NCBI RefSeq assembly: GCF_000012645.1
Contig: NC_007577.1
Coordinates: 992,001 to 1,056,000, forward strand
Reading direction: 5' to 3'
Source: Prochlorococcus marinus str. MIT 9312
GTDB taxonomy: Bacteria; Cyanobacteriota; Cyanobacteriia; PCC-6307; Cyanobiaceae
DNA length: 64,000 bases
Part shown: in pieces, positions 32,061 to 43,000 of the stretch
Position numbering within the stretch: position 1 is the first letter of the stretch
How the letters are laid out: every line of letters starts with the position of its first letter
Notes under the pieces: generated by a model
What the model was told of the DNA's origin: nothing
The model's input: the letters and a program-made list of their open reading frames with translations, nothing else
Database searches by the model: none
Made by a program: the position numbers and the translations under genes

Positions 32061-32351
32061 TTAAATTTTCCTATTATGATTTAAACTTTCTTTAGTTTCT
32101 AATTTACATTTTGTTTTTGCATCTTGATGACTTGCAGTTTGCGTGAATTCTTTGTAGTAACATTCACAAGTTTCATTTGCAATTTCTTCACTATATACCA
32201 TTTCTGCTTTCATCATCTCCTCTTTAACACTCTGAATACAAAATAATTTGATGATTGAATTATTTTTTGTTTGAGCCAAATATTGATTAAAAGAGTTGAA
32301 TAAAATCATTAAATTCAACAAAATAAAGAATTTATATTTGCTTGCTTTCAT
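32061..32351 (-). CDS. Small secreted Cys-containing protein of unknown function
   Basis: The 96-residue product has a signal peptide (hydrophobic core FFILLNLMILF, cleavage near YLAQ). The mature part of about 70 residues has four Cys (LFCIQSV, ETCECYYKE, TKCKLET), helical charged segments and a short basic end. No family is recognised. It sits between deaD (10-base gap) and the ABC exporter (10-base gap), all on the minus strand, so it may be co-transcribed with them. Confidence 0.65.
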   Translation of the reverse strand: MKASKYKFFILLNLMILFNSFNQYLAQTKNNSIIKLFCIQSVKEEMMKAEMVYSEEIANETCECYYKEFTQTASHQDAKTKCKLETKESLNHNRKI

Positions 32352-32360
32352 TATCTATTA

Positions 32361-34142
32361 TTAGTTTCTTACTTTAATTTTTTTTAATTTATTTTTAGTT
32401 TCTCTATGCAGATCTCTAGGTAAATCAACCAAACTATAATCATTAAAAATCTGTATCTTACCTATGGATCTACCATTTATATTAGTTGAATTACAGATTG
32501 AGGATATAATATTTGCTACTCTAACACCATCAAATTTACCAAAGTCAAATTTGTAGGTTTCAAAAGAATCATTTTGAAAATTATTTCTTCTATTTGAATT
32601 TCTCATACGATTATTACCATTTCTATTTGATCTATTTCTATCAGTATTATTTTGTTTATGAATCCAAGAATCATCTTCATTAACAAAAAATGCTTTATTA
32701 CCTATTACTAAATTAATCGCAGCCATTGCAATATTTGAGTCATCCATAGAGTGTTTTTCTTTTAAATTATCTAGTACATCAATAATCAAAGCTTTATTTT
32801 CTTCATTATCTTCTTTAGCTAAAGAACTCTCATTAACGTTCTCTATAAGTTTCTCCATCCTTTTTTCATTTATTATTTTATTGCTTGGTATATTAATTTC
32901 TTCAATCTTAGTTCTTGTTGAGTTTTCTAAGTTTCTTAGAAAATGTTTTTCTCTATGATTAACGAATAAAATTGCCTCTCCGGATCTGCCTGCCCTTCCA
33001 GTCCTTCCAATTCTATGAGTATATGTTTCCTTATCAAAAGGAAAATCGTAATTAACAACTAGTTTTATCCTCTCTACATCTAATCCTCTAGCTGCAACAT
33101 CAGTTGCAACAAGAATATCAATAAATCCTTTTTTTAATCTATCTACAGTATTTTCTCTTTGATTTTGAGGAATATCTCCATTAAGCACTGCCACACTATG
33201 ACCTAAATTTTCTAAAGCTTCTGCTATTGAAGTAGTAAGTAGTTTTGTCCTTACAAAAATTATTACTCCCTCGTTATTAAGTTCTAATATTCTTTTTAAA
33301 GCATCTAATTTATGATGCCTTTGGACGTAAAGAAATTTTTGCGAAATTAATTGGGTTTCTTTTTTGACACTTTTGATTAATATTTCGGCGGGATCATTTA
33401 GATATTTTTTTGCTATGTTTCTAATCTCATTAGGCATTGTTGCTGAAAACAATACCATCTGCTTATTTTTAGGTAGTTGATCTATTATCCATTCAATATC
33501 TTCAAGAAAACCCATATTTAACATTTCATCGGCCTCATCTAAAACAAGACAATTTATGCTATTAACTTTAAAGGTTCCCTGCCTTATATGATCCATTATT
33601 CGGCCAGGGGTTCCAACTACTACGTCAACTTTTCTTTTTAACGCATAAATTTGATTTCGATAGTCGGTGCCTCCATATATTGCAATTGTCTTAAAATTAG
33701 TAGATTCAGAACTATAACTTTTAAAAGATTCTGCAACTTGAGTTGCCAACTCTCTAGTAGGGGTCATAACTAAAACCTTGGCATTTAATTCTTTATTATC
33801 TGCAAGTTTTTCTATTAATGGTAATGCGAAAGCTGCAGTCTTTCCTGTTCCAGTTTGAGCTTGGCCTAATAAATCTCTGCCTAACATTAGTTCCGGAATT
33901 GCAGCTTTTTGGATAGGAGTTGGATTTTTATATCCTTTATTGCTTAACGAATTTAAGATCGATTGATTAAACCCAAAATCGAGAAACCCATTCTCATTAT
34001 CATTTCCTATTGATATTTCCAATGGTTGAGATTTAATATCTGTTTTGTTTTCTAAGTTCTTTATCTCGAGAAGGGACGCGTCATCATGCTGAGATTTTTC
34101 CTGCCCATTATCAACTGAGTTGCCATCTTTTTTTAAAGCCAT
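32361..34142 (-). CDS. deaD: DEAD-box ATP-dependent RNA helicase (DeaD/CsdA type)
   Basis: This 593-residue helicase unwinds RNA in ribosome assembly and cold or stress conditions. Motifs in order: Q motif region FNQSILNSLSNKGYKNPTPI, Walker A AQTGTGKT, PTRELATQ, DEAD in VLDEADEML, SAT, and HRIGRTGRAGRSG. The C-terminus has the DbpA-like RNA-binding domain (VRVANIISSICNSTNINGRS) after an Asn/Arg-rich linker (NRSNRNGNNRMRNSNRRNN). It starts a run with the 96-residue gene and the ABC exporter. Confidence 0.95.
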   Translation of the reverse strand: MALKKDGNSVDNGQEKSQHDDASLLEIKNLENKTDIKSQPLEISIGNDNENGFLDFGFNQSILNSLSNKGYKNPTPIQKAAIPELMLGRDLLGQAQTGTGKTAAFALPLIEKLADNKELNAKVLVMTPTRELATQVAESFKSYSSESTNFKTIAIYGGTDYRNQIYALKRKVDVVVGTPGRIMDHIRQGTFKVNSINCLVLDEADEMLNMGFLEDIEWIIDQLPKNKQMVLFSATMPNEIRNIAKKYLNDPAEILIKSVKKETQLISQKFLYVQRHHKLDALKRILELNNEGVIIFVRTKLLTTSIAEALENLGHSVAVLNGDIPQNQRENTVDRLKKGFIDILVATDVAARGLDVERIKLVVNYDFPFDKETYTHRIGRTGRAGRSGEAILFVNHREKHFLRNLENSTRTKIEEINIPSNKIINEKRMEKLIENVNESSLAKEDNEENKALIIDVLDNLKEKHSMDDSNIAMAAINLVIGNKAFFVNEDDSWIHKQNNTDRNRSNRNGNNRMRNSNRRNNFQNDSFETYKFDFGKFDGVRVANIISSICNSTNINGRSIGKIQIFNDYSLVDLPRDLHRETKNKLKKIKVRN

Positions 34143-34280
34143 TTTAAATGCCCAATGATCTTCTGATTAGGCACTCAACAAATATCTAAATTTACTTAAA
34201 TTGTTGACTAGCCTTGCAGAGCCGAGTCATTAATCTAACATCTTGAGGTTAAAATCTTACTAATTTCTCAAAAATAAGAT

Positions 34281-35981
34281 TTAATTTAAATAATATATAT
34301 TTAGAAACTTTTTCGCTCTTGTAACAGCAGTATAAAGTAACCTTCTTTCAAAATTATCTCTGCAAAAGATATTTTCATTATCTTTCTTTTCTTTTACAGC
34401 ATATTGATTTCTTCTATATTTTTGTGACCACAAAATGCTTACTTTCTCAGATTCACTTCCTTGAGATTTATGAATAGTAATGGCTATTGCTGGCACAACA
34501 TTTTCTAAATTAGATGGATCAATTAATGCGACAATTTCTTCGTTATTATCATTAAATTTTCTAAAAAGATATTTTCTTTTATTTTTTAAACCTATAATTA
34601 CTCCGATATCACCATTTGACAATCCAAGTTCAATATTATTTTTTGTACACATTATCGGAACACCCTCGTTAAGAGTTTTAAGGTCATATGGTTTTTTTTG
34701 ACCAAAAACAATTTCATTCAAATATTCAACACTCCATATTCCAGAATTTTTTTCACATAAAATCAAGTAACTTTGTAAATCCAGAAATATCTTATCTACT
34801 AAATCTTTTTCATTAAGCAATAAATTATCAATACCCTCATCAAATATATATTTTTTTTTACTTAAATTTGAAGTTGAAAGATTTAACTTATTTAGATGAC
34901 TTGTAATAGAAAAAAATAGATCTTTTGGAATATCTTTTTCTGTACTTTTTGAAATAGTAACTTCTTTTGAATTGTTATCTTTTTCTAATTCTTTTATCTT
35001 TTGATTAAGTAAGGAACAATCATTATTAAATATTAAACTACTAATTAATGCTATATCTCCAATATTTCTATAAGTTTTTTCTAAATTTACTACAGATGAT
35101 TTAATTGAACTATTTTCACCATATTCAAACAAATAATTCCAGATAGAACAGTTATTTACTGGAGACAATTGATTTTTATCTCCAACTAAAATAATTTTAC
35201 AGTCCTTTGCTAGCAAACTTAAAACTGATTCAATCAAATCAATATTAACCATTGACATTTCATCAATTATAAAAATATCAAGTTCTTTTAGTTTAAATTT
35301 CAACTTAAGAGATTTATTTTGAGAATTTAAAATCCATCTATGTAAAGTTTGAAATTCTATTTGGTCTAGAAATTTGCTAAAGGAAATATTTTTATCATTA
35401 AGAGCTTCTTTTAGACGAGCTGTAGCTTTACCTGTTGGAGCAGACAAACCAATATTTAAAAAGTTATCCATTCGAAGGAGTTCTAGTATTAAGTTTATTA
35501 TTAAAGTGGTTTTACCCGTACCTGGTCCTCCTTGAAGGAAAACTAAGTTTGAATATTTAAATATATTTTTAATTTGATCAATTTTATTATCATCTTTATA
35601 AATTATCGGGTTCATTAAATTATCGGTATCTATTTTTTTTAAAAATAAATTCATAACTCTTTCTATCTTTTTTGACCATTTTGATAGGGATAATTTTCTA
35701 TTTACTAATACGAATGGAGAATTAAGGGAACCTATCAAGCCTATATTTTTTAGAACATCTATATGTTTATTAGGCCAGCCATCTTCAAAAAATTCAAAGA
35801 TTATTAAACTATTATCTACATCAATAATAGTTTCACCATTTTTTTCAACCTCTAATAAAATTCTTATTGCATCTTTTACGAAATTTCCATATTTTTTTTC
35901 ATTGAATTTGAAAATACCTAAGATTAAATTAAATATATGATAATATTCGAACTTTTCAATATCCGTAGTAGTTTTAGTCAT
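34281..35981 (-). CDS. recD: Exodeoxyribonuclease V alpha subunit
   Basis: RecD is the fast 5'-3' helicase of RecBCD. The 566-residue product has Walker A GGPGTGKTT (residues 151-159), FIIDEMSMVN (motif II), LVGDKNQLSPV (motif III) and the C-terminal VPAIAITIHKSQGSESEKVS with LLYTAVTRAKK (motifs V-VI). The N-terminal 120 residues form the RecB-contact domain. It starts 1 base after recB ends, so translation is likely coupled. It is the last gene of the pdxJ-ycf54-recC-methyltransferase-recB-recD run. Confidence 0.93.
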   Translation of the reverse strand: MTKTTTDIEKFEYYHIFNLILGIFKFNEKKYGNFVKDAIRILLEVEKNGETIIDVDNSLIIFEFFEDGWPNKHIDVLKNIGLIGSLNSPFVLVNRKLSLSKWSKKIERVMNLFLKKIDTDNLMNPIIYKDDNKIDQIKNIFKYSNLVFLQGGPGTGKTTLIINLILELLRMDNFLNIGLSAPTGKATARLKEALNDKNISFSKFLDQIEFQTLHRWILNSQNKSLKLKFKLKELDIFIIDEMSMVNIDLIESVLSLLAKDCKIILVGDKNQLSPVNNCSIWNYLFEYGENSSIKSSVVNLEKTYRNIGDIALISSLIFNNDCSLLNQKIKELEKDNNSKEVTISKSTEKDIPKDLFFSITSHLNKLNLSTSNLSKKKYIFDEGIDNLLLNEKDLVDKIFLDLQSYLILCEKNSGIWSVEYLNEIVFGQKKPYDLKTLNEGVPIMCTKNNIELGLSNGDIGVIIGLKNKRKYLFRKFNDNNEEIVALIDPSNLENVVPAIAITIHKSQGSESEKVSILWSQKYRRNQYAVKEKKDNENIFCRDNFERRLLYTAVTRAKKFLNIYYLN

Positions 35982-35982
35982 T

Positions 35983-38900
35983 CTAAAAAAGGTTATCTAA
36001 ATAATTAATTCTCTTTAAAGGTGCTTTGCCAATAAAAATACCTGGCGATATATCTTTCGACTTAGATTTTTCAAATAATTCAAAATCTGGCAATCCCTTT
36101 AAAAACAAATAAATATATCCTCCTAGATGTATATGTGGTTGATAATTTTTAAGTCGCCACTTTAATAATCTATGCAATGCTAATAAATAAAGGTGAGATT
36201 GCAATGGATAATGATGTTTAATCATTTCATTTCTCATATTTTCATAGTTATAGTTTCTTGGTAAACAATCACTATTATCAATTCCAGAAATAAAATTACT
36301 TTTCCAATCAATTACCCACCATTTACTATCTTCTAATTTATTACCTACAGGGAAAACACAATCAATACATCCTGAATGAAAGCCTTTATTCATGATTTGA
36401 AGATCATTTATTTTGTTTGCATATTCTTCACCAAATTCATATTCCTGATCTAAAAGAAAGCATTTTGATATATCATAAGAATTAATATTTCTACCTTCAT
36501 AAGATAGAGTTAAATCATATTTAAGCTCCTTAATTAAGTAATCATTTGGAATATCCACTAGTTTCTTGTTTTGTAATTCACTTCCTAAAGATAAATTTAT
36601 AATTCTCAAAATCGCATCTTTTACTTTAAAAGCCAAAGAAGTATCGATTTGATGAAAGTTCAATTCCTCAATAATTAAATCAATTAATTCTTGATTATTA
36701 TTATTTCTAAATTCAAATCTTTCTATTATTTTGTGCAGACAAGTCCCAGCAATAGTTCCTTTTGGGAATTCACTTAAGGGATTTGGATAAGAAAAATAAT
36801 TAGGATAATTCATTGATTTCCTAAGATTAGACTCTTTGATAATTGATATATTATCTTCATAATCCTTATATTGATTAATGACTGCATCAATATTTTTATC
36901 TTTACTTATCCAAGAAGAATAACTTGAATAAGAAATAAATTGATCAGAATTAAATTCTTTAGATATCTTTTTATTAAAGTTATGGATTTTCCAAAGATTA
37001 TTATTCAATCTCTTGGTTTGGAACTTAGCAAAAATTTCTTTTATTTTCTCTTTTTCTATCCTATCTTCAAAAGTAGACTTATAATTATTAATATTTTCTA
37101 AATTATTAAGTAAATCGATATTTAAAATATTATTTGTATCTTCCAAATCATTAAAAACTATAAGTTTATATTTGCTCCTTGTAAGTGCCACATAAATTAA
37201 CCTTTCACTCTCTTTAAATAAATCTTCTTCTTCTATTAATTTAAATTTTTCAACCTTCGCGTAATTATTAGAAATATTAATGTATATGTTTCTATCAATA
37301 TTTGATTTCCAAAGAGGGCCTTTAATTTTATTTGACTTATTTGAAATAATTGATAGATATGGACATAGGACTATTTCAAATTCTAGGCCTTTACTACTAT
37401 GAATGGTAGAAAGATTTATTCCATTTTGAAGATTATAATCTTTCGTCAAAAAATCTTCTCCACTACAAATTCTTAGAATATGATCTAACTGATTTTTATA
37501 CCAGTTAAAAACTTTATTGAGATTAAAATCATTATTCATTAATTCTATTTCAACAATTTCTGAAAGTTGAAATAAATTTGAATTTAAATCTAGATCTTGA
37601 ATAATCGAGGATGAATTGTAATTTATAAGGAGTTCATTAACAATATTTAAAAAACCTTTTTCTTTTAGTTCCTGGGACCAAGTAATGCATTTATTAATTA
37701 AAATTTCTAAATTATTACTAATTCCATCATCAAGTAATTCTTCTAATTCTATTTCTATAAACTTTGAAGCAGCAAGTAAAGTTATATTTTTTAAAAACCT
37801 CGGATTTAATAAACATTCAATGAATAAAAATAGTAGAGAACTTGCTTCTGTATCAAAAATATTTTGTTTATTTTGAATTTTGCATGGGAGGTTAAACTGA
37901 TTTAATTTTTTTTTTAAATCTAAGCATTGCGAATTATTTAATGTAAGAATCGCAATTTTATTAATATCAATTTCTTTATTATTTAAAATAAAGTTAACTA
38001 TGTAATGAGTTACAAGATCCTCTATATCAGTCTCCTTTTTTGAAAATTCTACAATTTCAAATACATCCTTAAATTTAAATTCAGAATTAATATTTTCATT
38101 AATTCTAGAGGTTAATTTCCTATAGTTTAGTTTTGATTGTTTAAGTCCATTCTTATAAAGTTTATTAAGAACATCAATTAAATTTTTTGAGGATCTATAG
38201 TTATCTGTAAGACTAAAAACTTCGATTGCATTAGATCTTGCATCTAAGTAAGTTTCAATATCTCCACCTCTAAATTTGTAGATCGCTTGTTTTGGATCAC
38301 CTACACAAAGTAAAAAATGATTTTTAGTATTAAAGAACTTTTTTATTAAATTCCATTGGGTATTATCTGTATCTTGAAACTCATCTACTAAGACACATTT
38401 AAAATTTTTTTGAATTTTAGATAGAGTAATACTATTACTAATTTCTGAATCTAGAAATTTATTTTCTACAGTCTTTATAAGATCATTGAAGTTGAAAATA
38501 GAAAAACTTTTCTTTAATTCAATTAATTTTATATAAGCTAATTGGGTAAATATTCTTACAAATTCGGTATAGAAACCTTCTTTTATTTTATAAATTTTAT
38601 CTTGTAATAAATTAAATTTAGTAAAATCTAATTTTAGATTATATTTATTAATTTCTTTAGATATATTTTCATTGTAAAAATATTTAGATAAAAGATCATC
38701 TTTAGAAATATCATATACAAAATCAATCACATTTTTAGAATTAAGCCTTTTGTTAATATTTTCAATCCAACAATTTATTTGATTAAACTTATCATTTCTT
38801 GGTTTTGCTGCATATATTTGACTTTTACCACCACTCTCCTTAATTAATTTTCCCAACTCTATGAGTTGTAAAAATAATTCCTTACCTTTCTTATTCCATT

Positions 38901-39609
38901 CAACACAAAACTCGTTCCAATTTAAATAAAAAAAATCATTAAAATAGTTATTTAAATCAATAATCTGATATTTATTATTTATTTCAAATTTATAGATATT
39001 TTCTTGATCTATATTTTTTAAAATTCCTACAAAAAATGACTTATTGATCCTACTGCCAAATCTAGAACTTATTTTTTTTTGGTTAACTGCCGAAATAAGC
39101 TCATGATTAAGATTAAGAAAAGAATCAATCCACAAATTATCTATTACATCTTTATACAAATTATCTATATTATTCTCAATGTATGGATCTTGAGTTACAC
39201 CTATTTCAATACTATATTCATTAATAATATTATTACAAAAAGAATGGAATGTAGTTACTTGTAACTTGTAAATTTCATTAACAAAATTATCAATTTCGGA
39301 TATAATTTTTTTCTTGGATTTTTCCTTCTCCTTAAATTTTAGATACCAATCCTTAAGGGTATTATCTATCTTACTTTCATTATGATTTTGCAAATATAAT
39401 TTTAAATCCTGAAATCTCAAAAGTATTTTATCTCGTAATTCAGAACACGTATTTTTTGTAAAACTTAATAAGAGTATCTCATCTGGTTTAATTTTTTTCT
39501 CCAAAACATTTCTTAAAACCAGGTGAGCTAAAGTGAAACTTTTGCCAGTTCCTGCACTTGCTTCTACTAATTTAAATTTGTTATCTAAATTAATTTGATT
39601 AATATCCAT
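35983..39609 (-). CDS. recB: Exodeoxyribonuclease V beta subunit
   Basis: RecB is a 3'-5' helicase and the nuclease of RecBCD. The 1208-residue product begins with Walker A EASAGTGKSFTLAH (16-29), and shows VLVDEFQDTDNTQW (motif II), GDPKQAIYKFRGGD, and the motif V-VI region STIHSSKGLEFEIVL with RLIYVALTRSK. The C-terminal nuclease domain is present: GTCLHKIIERFEF and WVIDWKSNF with catalytic Asp1101 and Lys1103. So the enzyme should be both helicase and nuclease. It has much poly-Asn/Lys content, common in this genome. Confidence 0.94.
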   Translation of the reverse strand: MDINQINLDNKFKLVEASAGTGKSFTLAHLVLRNVLEKKIKPDEILLLSFTKNTCSELRDKILLRFQDLKLYLQNHNESKIDNTLKDWYLKFKEKEKSKKKIISEIDNFVNEIYKLQVTTFHSFCNNIINEYSIEIGVTQDPYIENNIDNLYKDVIDNLWIDSFLNLNHELISAVNQKKISSRFGSRINKSFFVGILKNIDQENIYKFEINNKYQIIDLNNYFNDFFYLNWNEFCVEWNKKGKELFLQLIELGKLIKESGGKSQIYAAKPRNDKFNQINCWIENINKRLNSKNVIDFVYDISKDDLLSKYFYNENISKEINKYNLKLDFTKFNLLQDKIYKIKEGFYTEFVRIFTQLAYIKLIELKKSFSIFNFNDLIKTVENKFLDSEISNSITLSKIQKNFKCVLVDEFQDTDNTQWNLIKKFFNTKNHFLLCVGDPKQAIYKFRGGDIETYLDARSNAIEVFSLTDNYRSSKNLIDVLNKLYKNGLKQSKLNYRKLTSRINENINSEFKFKDVFEIVEFSKKETDIEDLVTHYIVNFILNNKEIDINKIAILTLNNSQCLDLKKKLNQFNLPCKIQNKQNIFDTEASSLLFLFIECLLNPRFLKNITLLAASKFIEIELEELLDDGISNNLEILINKCITWSQELKEKGFLNIVNELLINYNSSSIIQDLDLNSNLFQLSEIVEIELMNNDFNLNKVFNWYKNQLDHILRICSGEDFLTKDYNLQNGINLSTIHSSKGLEFEIVLCPYLSIISNKSNKIKGPLWKSNIDRNIYINISNNYAKVEKFKLIEEEDLFKESERLIYVALTRSKYKLIVFNDLEDTNNILNIDLLNNLENINNYKSTFEDRIEKEKIKEIFAKFQTKRLNNNLWKIHNFNKKISKEFNSDQFISYSSYSSWISKDKNIDAVINQYKDYEDNISIIKESNLRKSMNYPNYFSYPNPLSEFPKGTIAGTCLHKIIERFEFRNNNNQELIDLIIEELNFHQIDTSLAFKVKDAILRIINLSLGSELQNKKLVDIPNDYLIKELKYDLTLSYEGRNINSYDISKCFLLDQEYEFGEEYANKINDLQIMNKGFHSGCIDCVFPVGNKLEDSKWWVIDWKSNFISGIDNSDCLPRNYNYENMRNEMIKHHYPLQSHLYLLALHRLLKWRLKNYQPHIHLGGYIYLFLKGLPDFELFEKSKSKDISPGIFIGKAPLKRINYLDNLF

Positions 39610-39621
39610 ATCTTTATTTAA

Positions 39622-40095
39622 TTAATATTTGACCTCATTTTTATAAAGTAAGTAATTCTTATATTTATTGTTTAAATATTGTTCTTCTAAATCAATCTTA
39701 AATTTAATTATTAAAACCAGACTTATTGATAAAAATAAGTAATAAATAGATAGCTTGGTTATAAAAACGCCAAAGGAAATAAATATTAAAGAATAGTACA
39801 TAGGATGACGCGTAAATCGATAAATACCTGTAGTTACAAGATCACTATTGTTTAAAGGTCTTGGGAAAGGGGATAAATTTTTACCTAAGTCTTTAATTGC
39901 AACTAACAATATTATGAAAGCGATTATGATAATTAAAAACCCCACTAAATAAGATAAAGGACTAACTTGAATTATTTGTTTTTGTGGAATAAATTCCCAT
40001 TGAAAAAAATGGAGACTAATAATAAAGAACTGTAAAAAAACAAGGATTATTTGATAAGCACCTTTATGAAAAATTTTCAAATTAAATATAGTCAT
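39622..40095 (-). CDS. Membrane methyltransferase-like protein (PEMT/ICMT superfamily)
   Basis: The 157-residue product has four hydrophobic segments (about 15-30, 48-68, 98-115, 120-138). The motif TGIYRFTRHPMYYSLIFISFG matches the phospholipid/isoprenylcysteine methyltransferase superfamily (the RHPMY block). The Glu-rich C-terminal LEEQYLNNKYKNYLLYKNEVKY is also typical. The substrate is unknown. It is inserted between recC and recB in one operon (3- and 12-base gaps), which splits the otherwise normal recCBD order and is worth notice. Confidence 0.8.
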   Translation of the reverse strand: MTIFNLKIFHKGAYQIILVFLQFFIISLHFFQWEFIPQKQIIQVSPLSYLVGFLIIIIAFIILLVAIKDLGKNLSPFPRPLNNSDLVTTGIYRFTRHPMYYSLIFISFGVFITKLSIYYLFLSISLVLIIKFKIDLEEQYLNNKYKNYLLYKNEVKY

Positions 40096-40098
40096 TTT

Positions 40099-43000
40099 TT
40101 ATTTCTTTAATGCATTAATAAGAGGAGCATATAATCTTAACGATAATTTATCAAAATTATTATTTCCCAAAAAGAAATCTTGTTCTTTTTCATTGCCAAA
40201 ACATAATTTCATTTCGATATTATCTCTTTCTCCTTTAGAAAAAAATTTATTACCAATCCATCTATCCGTAAAAGCTTTTTTCTCATTTTTTGATTTTATT
40301 TTAGCTTCTACGTATTTATAAGAACTTTCTGGAGGGAGAGGAAAACATTTTTCAGAATAATTTTTAAAAATATTTATGTATTCCTCCAAAATTAAATTTG
40401 ACTCAATTAATCCAGGTGATTGAATAATTTGCGATTTATAATAATTTTCTGTTCTAAAAATTACTTTAGTCTTTTTTATATTCTTCTTTAAAGAAGAAAT
40501 GAAGAGTGTTTTTATCCAAGCCTCTGTCAAACGACTAAAACTTAGTTTCGAATGAATTAATTCAATTACGGTATCGTCAGCAATGAAATATTCTTCTTTA
40601 TTTGCATTTGACTTAACATAAATTCTATTAATCTTATTATGTTCACTCAAACTTATTGATAGACTTTCTAATAAATCTTTGATTTCTTTTTCTTTTATAA
40701 AAATACTATTTTTAGGCATAATAATCCCATTTTCAACCAATTGAGCATTGATATTCAGATTTTTTAAATCATCAATAACATTATGATTATCAATCTCTAA
40801 TTCCTGGATTATTTTTGTAATTAGTTGCGACTTCTGCAGATTACTTACATACTCCTCATCTGGATGATGAATAAATATTTCCTTGGGAGAAATATTTTTT
40901 TTATTTAGCCAATATTTTTGTGGAGTCTTGAACCAATAAATCAGTTCTGATAATTTATAATTTTTAATATCAGATTTTTTTTCATTCCAATCTATATCTT
41001 CTACTAAAGAATAATTACTTTTAATTATCTCAGAACTATCAAGATCAATTATTTCTTTTTTATTTAAATCAGAATATTTAATTATTAGTTCTCTTTGGGC
41101 TTGGTTTAAAAAACTATCAAAAAAAGAAATCAACTCTTTTATAGGAAAAGAAACATCTAATTTTTTATTGTTTTTGTCATTCCTTACCCAAGTAACTATA
41201 AATTTATCTCTACAGGAAATTAACAACTCAAGAAATGAATATTTCTCTCTTTCAAAAACGGATGGATCGCCAAGGTGATATTTATTATTTAATAAATTAA
41301 TATTTTCATTCTTTGATAATTTTGGATAATAAACACTATTCATATCTATTAAGAAGATAACCTTGTGTGGAATATGCCTTGAACTTTCAATATCACTTAC
41401 AAGGATCTTGTTGATACGTGATTTGCTTTGATATTTAGCTTCATTTATACAAGAAATTAATATCTCTCTAAAAACATTTAACAAAATAAGATCATCAGGT
41501 ATTAAAGGTATTGCGTGATTATCAAGAATTCTAATTATTTCAGTTATTTTTAAATTGAAATTTGCATTAGAATTAGAAATGCTTTTTAATATAAACTTTA
41601 TCTTTTCAACCCAACTTGAGTAAGAAAAAGATCCTCTTAGCAAATTAATATATTTTTTAAAATCAAGTAATAATTTAACCCATTTATTCAAATCCAAACT
41701 TATATTTTTTAAGCTAAATGGTTTTAAATTAAAAGTACCTAAATTGACTTCTTTTTCATAAATTAGGCCTAAAGTAATTCTATTTATACACCAGTCTAGA
41801 GTATTTTTTTCTTCGCCTAATCTTTCATTAGCATCTAATCCCCAATGAAAACCAACTTGGGTAAGTAAGAAAATAATTTCATCCTTTTCAGTAATATCAA
41901 AATCAAAAATGTTCTGAGTTACTTTTTTTGAAAGAATATAATCTATTTTTTCAAGTGTAATTTTCTCATTTGCTATTTCAGTGATGTCAATTAAAAATTT
42001 ATAAATGTCTGGAAAATCATAATTATCATCATCAATAAAAAAATAAGGTATCTTCTCACCATTAATTAATTCATTATTAAAGATATACTTTAGATATGGT
42101 TTGATTAGATTAATTTGTGGAGATAAAACAGCAATATCACTATATTTAATATTCTCACAAGAATTTATTATTTCTATAATTTTATTTCTTATATATTCTA
42201 ATTGACTATTCTGATTGAAATGCTCACGAAGTAATATTGAATCATCCCTTTCATTTACTATAAAATCATTGTTATTATTATCAATTAGTCTTTTTTGTAT
42301 TTGATTAAGAAGAGGAATATCTTTCTTCTTATTAAAATTAGTTGTTGGATCAATATATATTAAATTATTTTTTAAATTTATACCTTCTTTATTAATATTT
42401 TCCTCAATTAATTTCTGAAAATTTGCTCCATACTTACCAAATATTTTCTCTATATTTGTATTTTTTAAATTCAAATTACTTTCAAAATTATCAAATTCCA
42501 ACTCACCTTCAAGATAATTAATTCTATTCCATAAATCATCTCCTGCAGATAATAAATATAAATTTACATTAGTAAATTTTGAAAGTTCTGAATAAAAGTT
42601 AATATGCAGTTTAGATAAGTTATTATCGGAAATAATATAAATTTGATTTGGGACTTTAATTTGAAGTTTTTTAACTTTTCTTAAATTCTTTATTAATTGA
42701 ATCATGTATAAACATGAGGGCTTTTCAGATACCTTTTTCTCTAATAATTTATATAAAATGGGTTGCCAAAATTGATCTGAATTCAAATTCTTAAATAGAT
42801 TAATTGAATTAATTTCATATCTATTCCATTCAGCAATCATTTCAGGTCTAAAAATTAGATAATCAATAAAATTATTCGCGATCTTTTTTGTCAGATTATA
42901 TATGTCTCCATCAATTGTTTTTTCATTATCCAAATATTTATTAATCCAATTTCTAAGCGGAAATGATTCTTTAAAGCTATTTAATTCTTCTAATGAATCA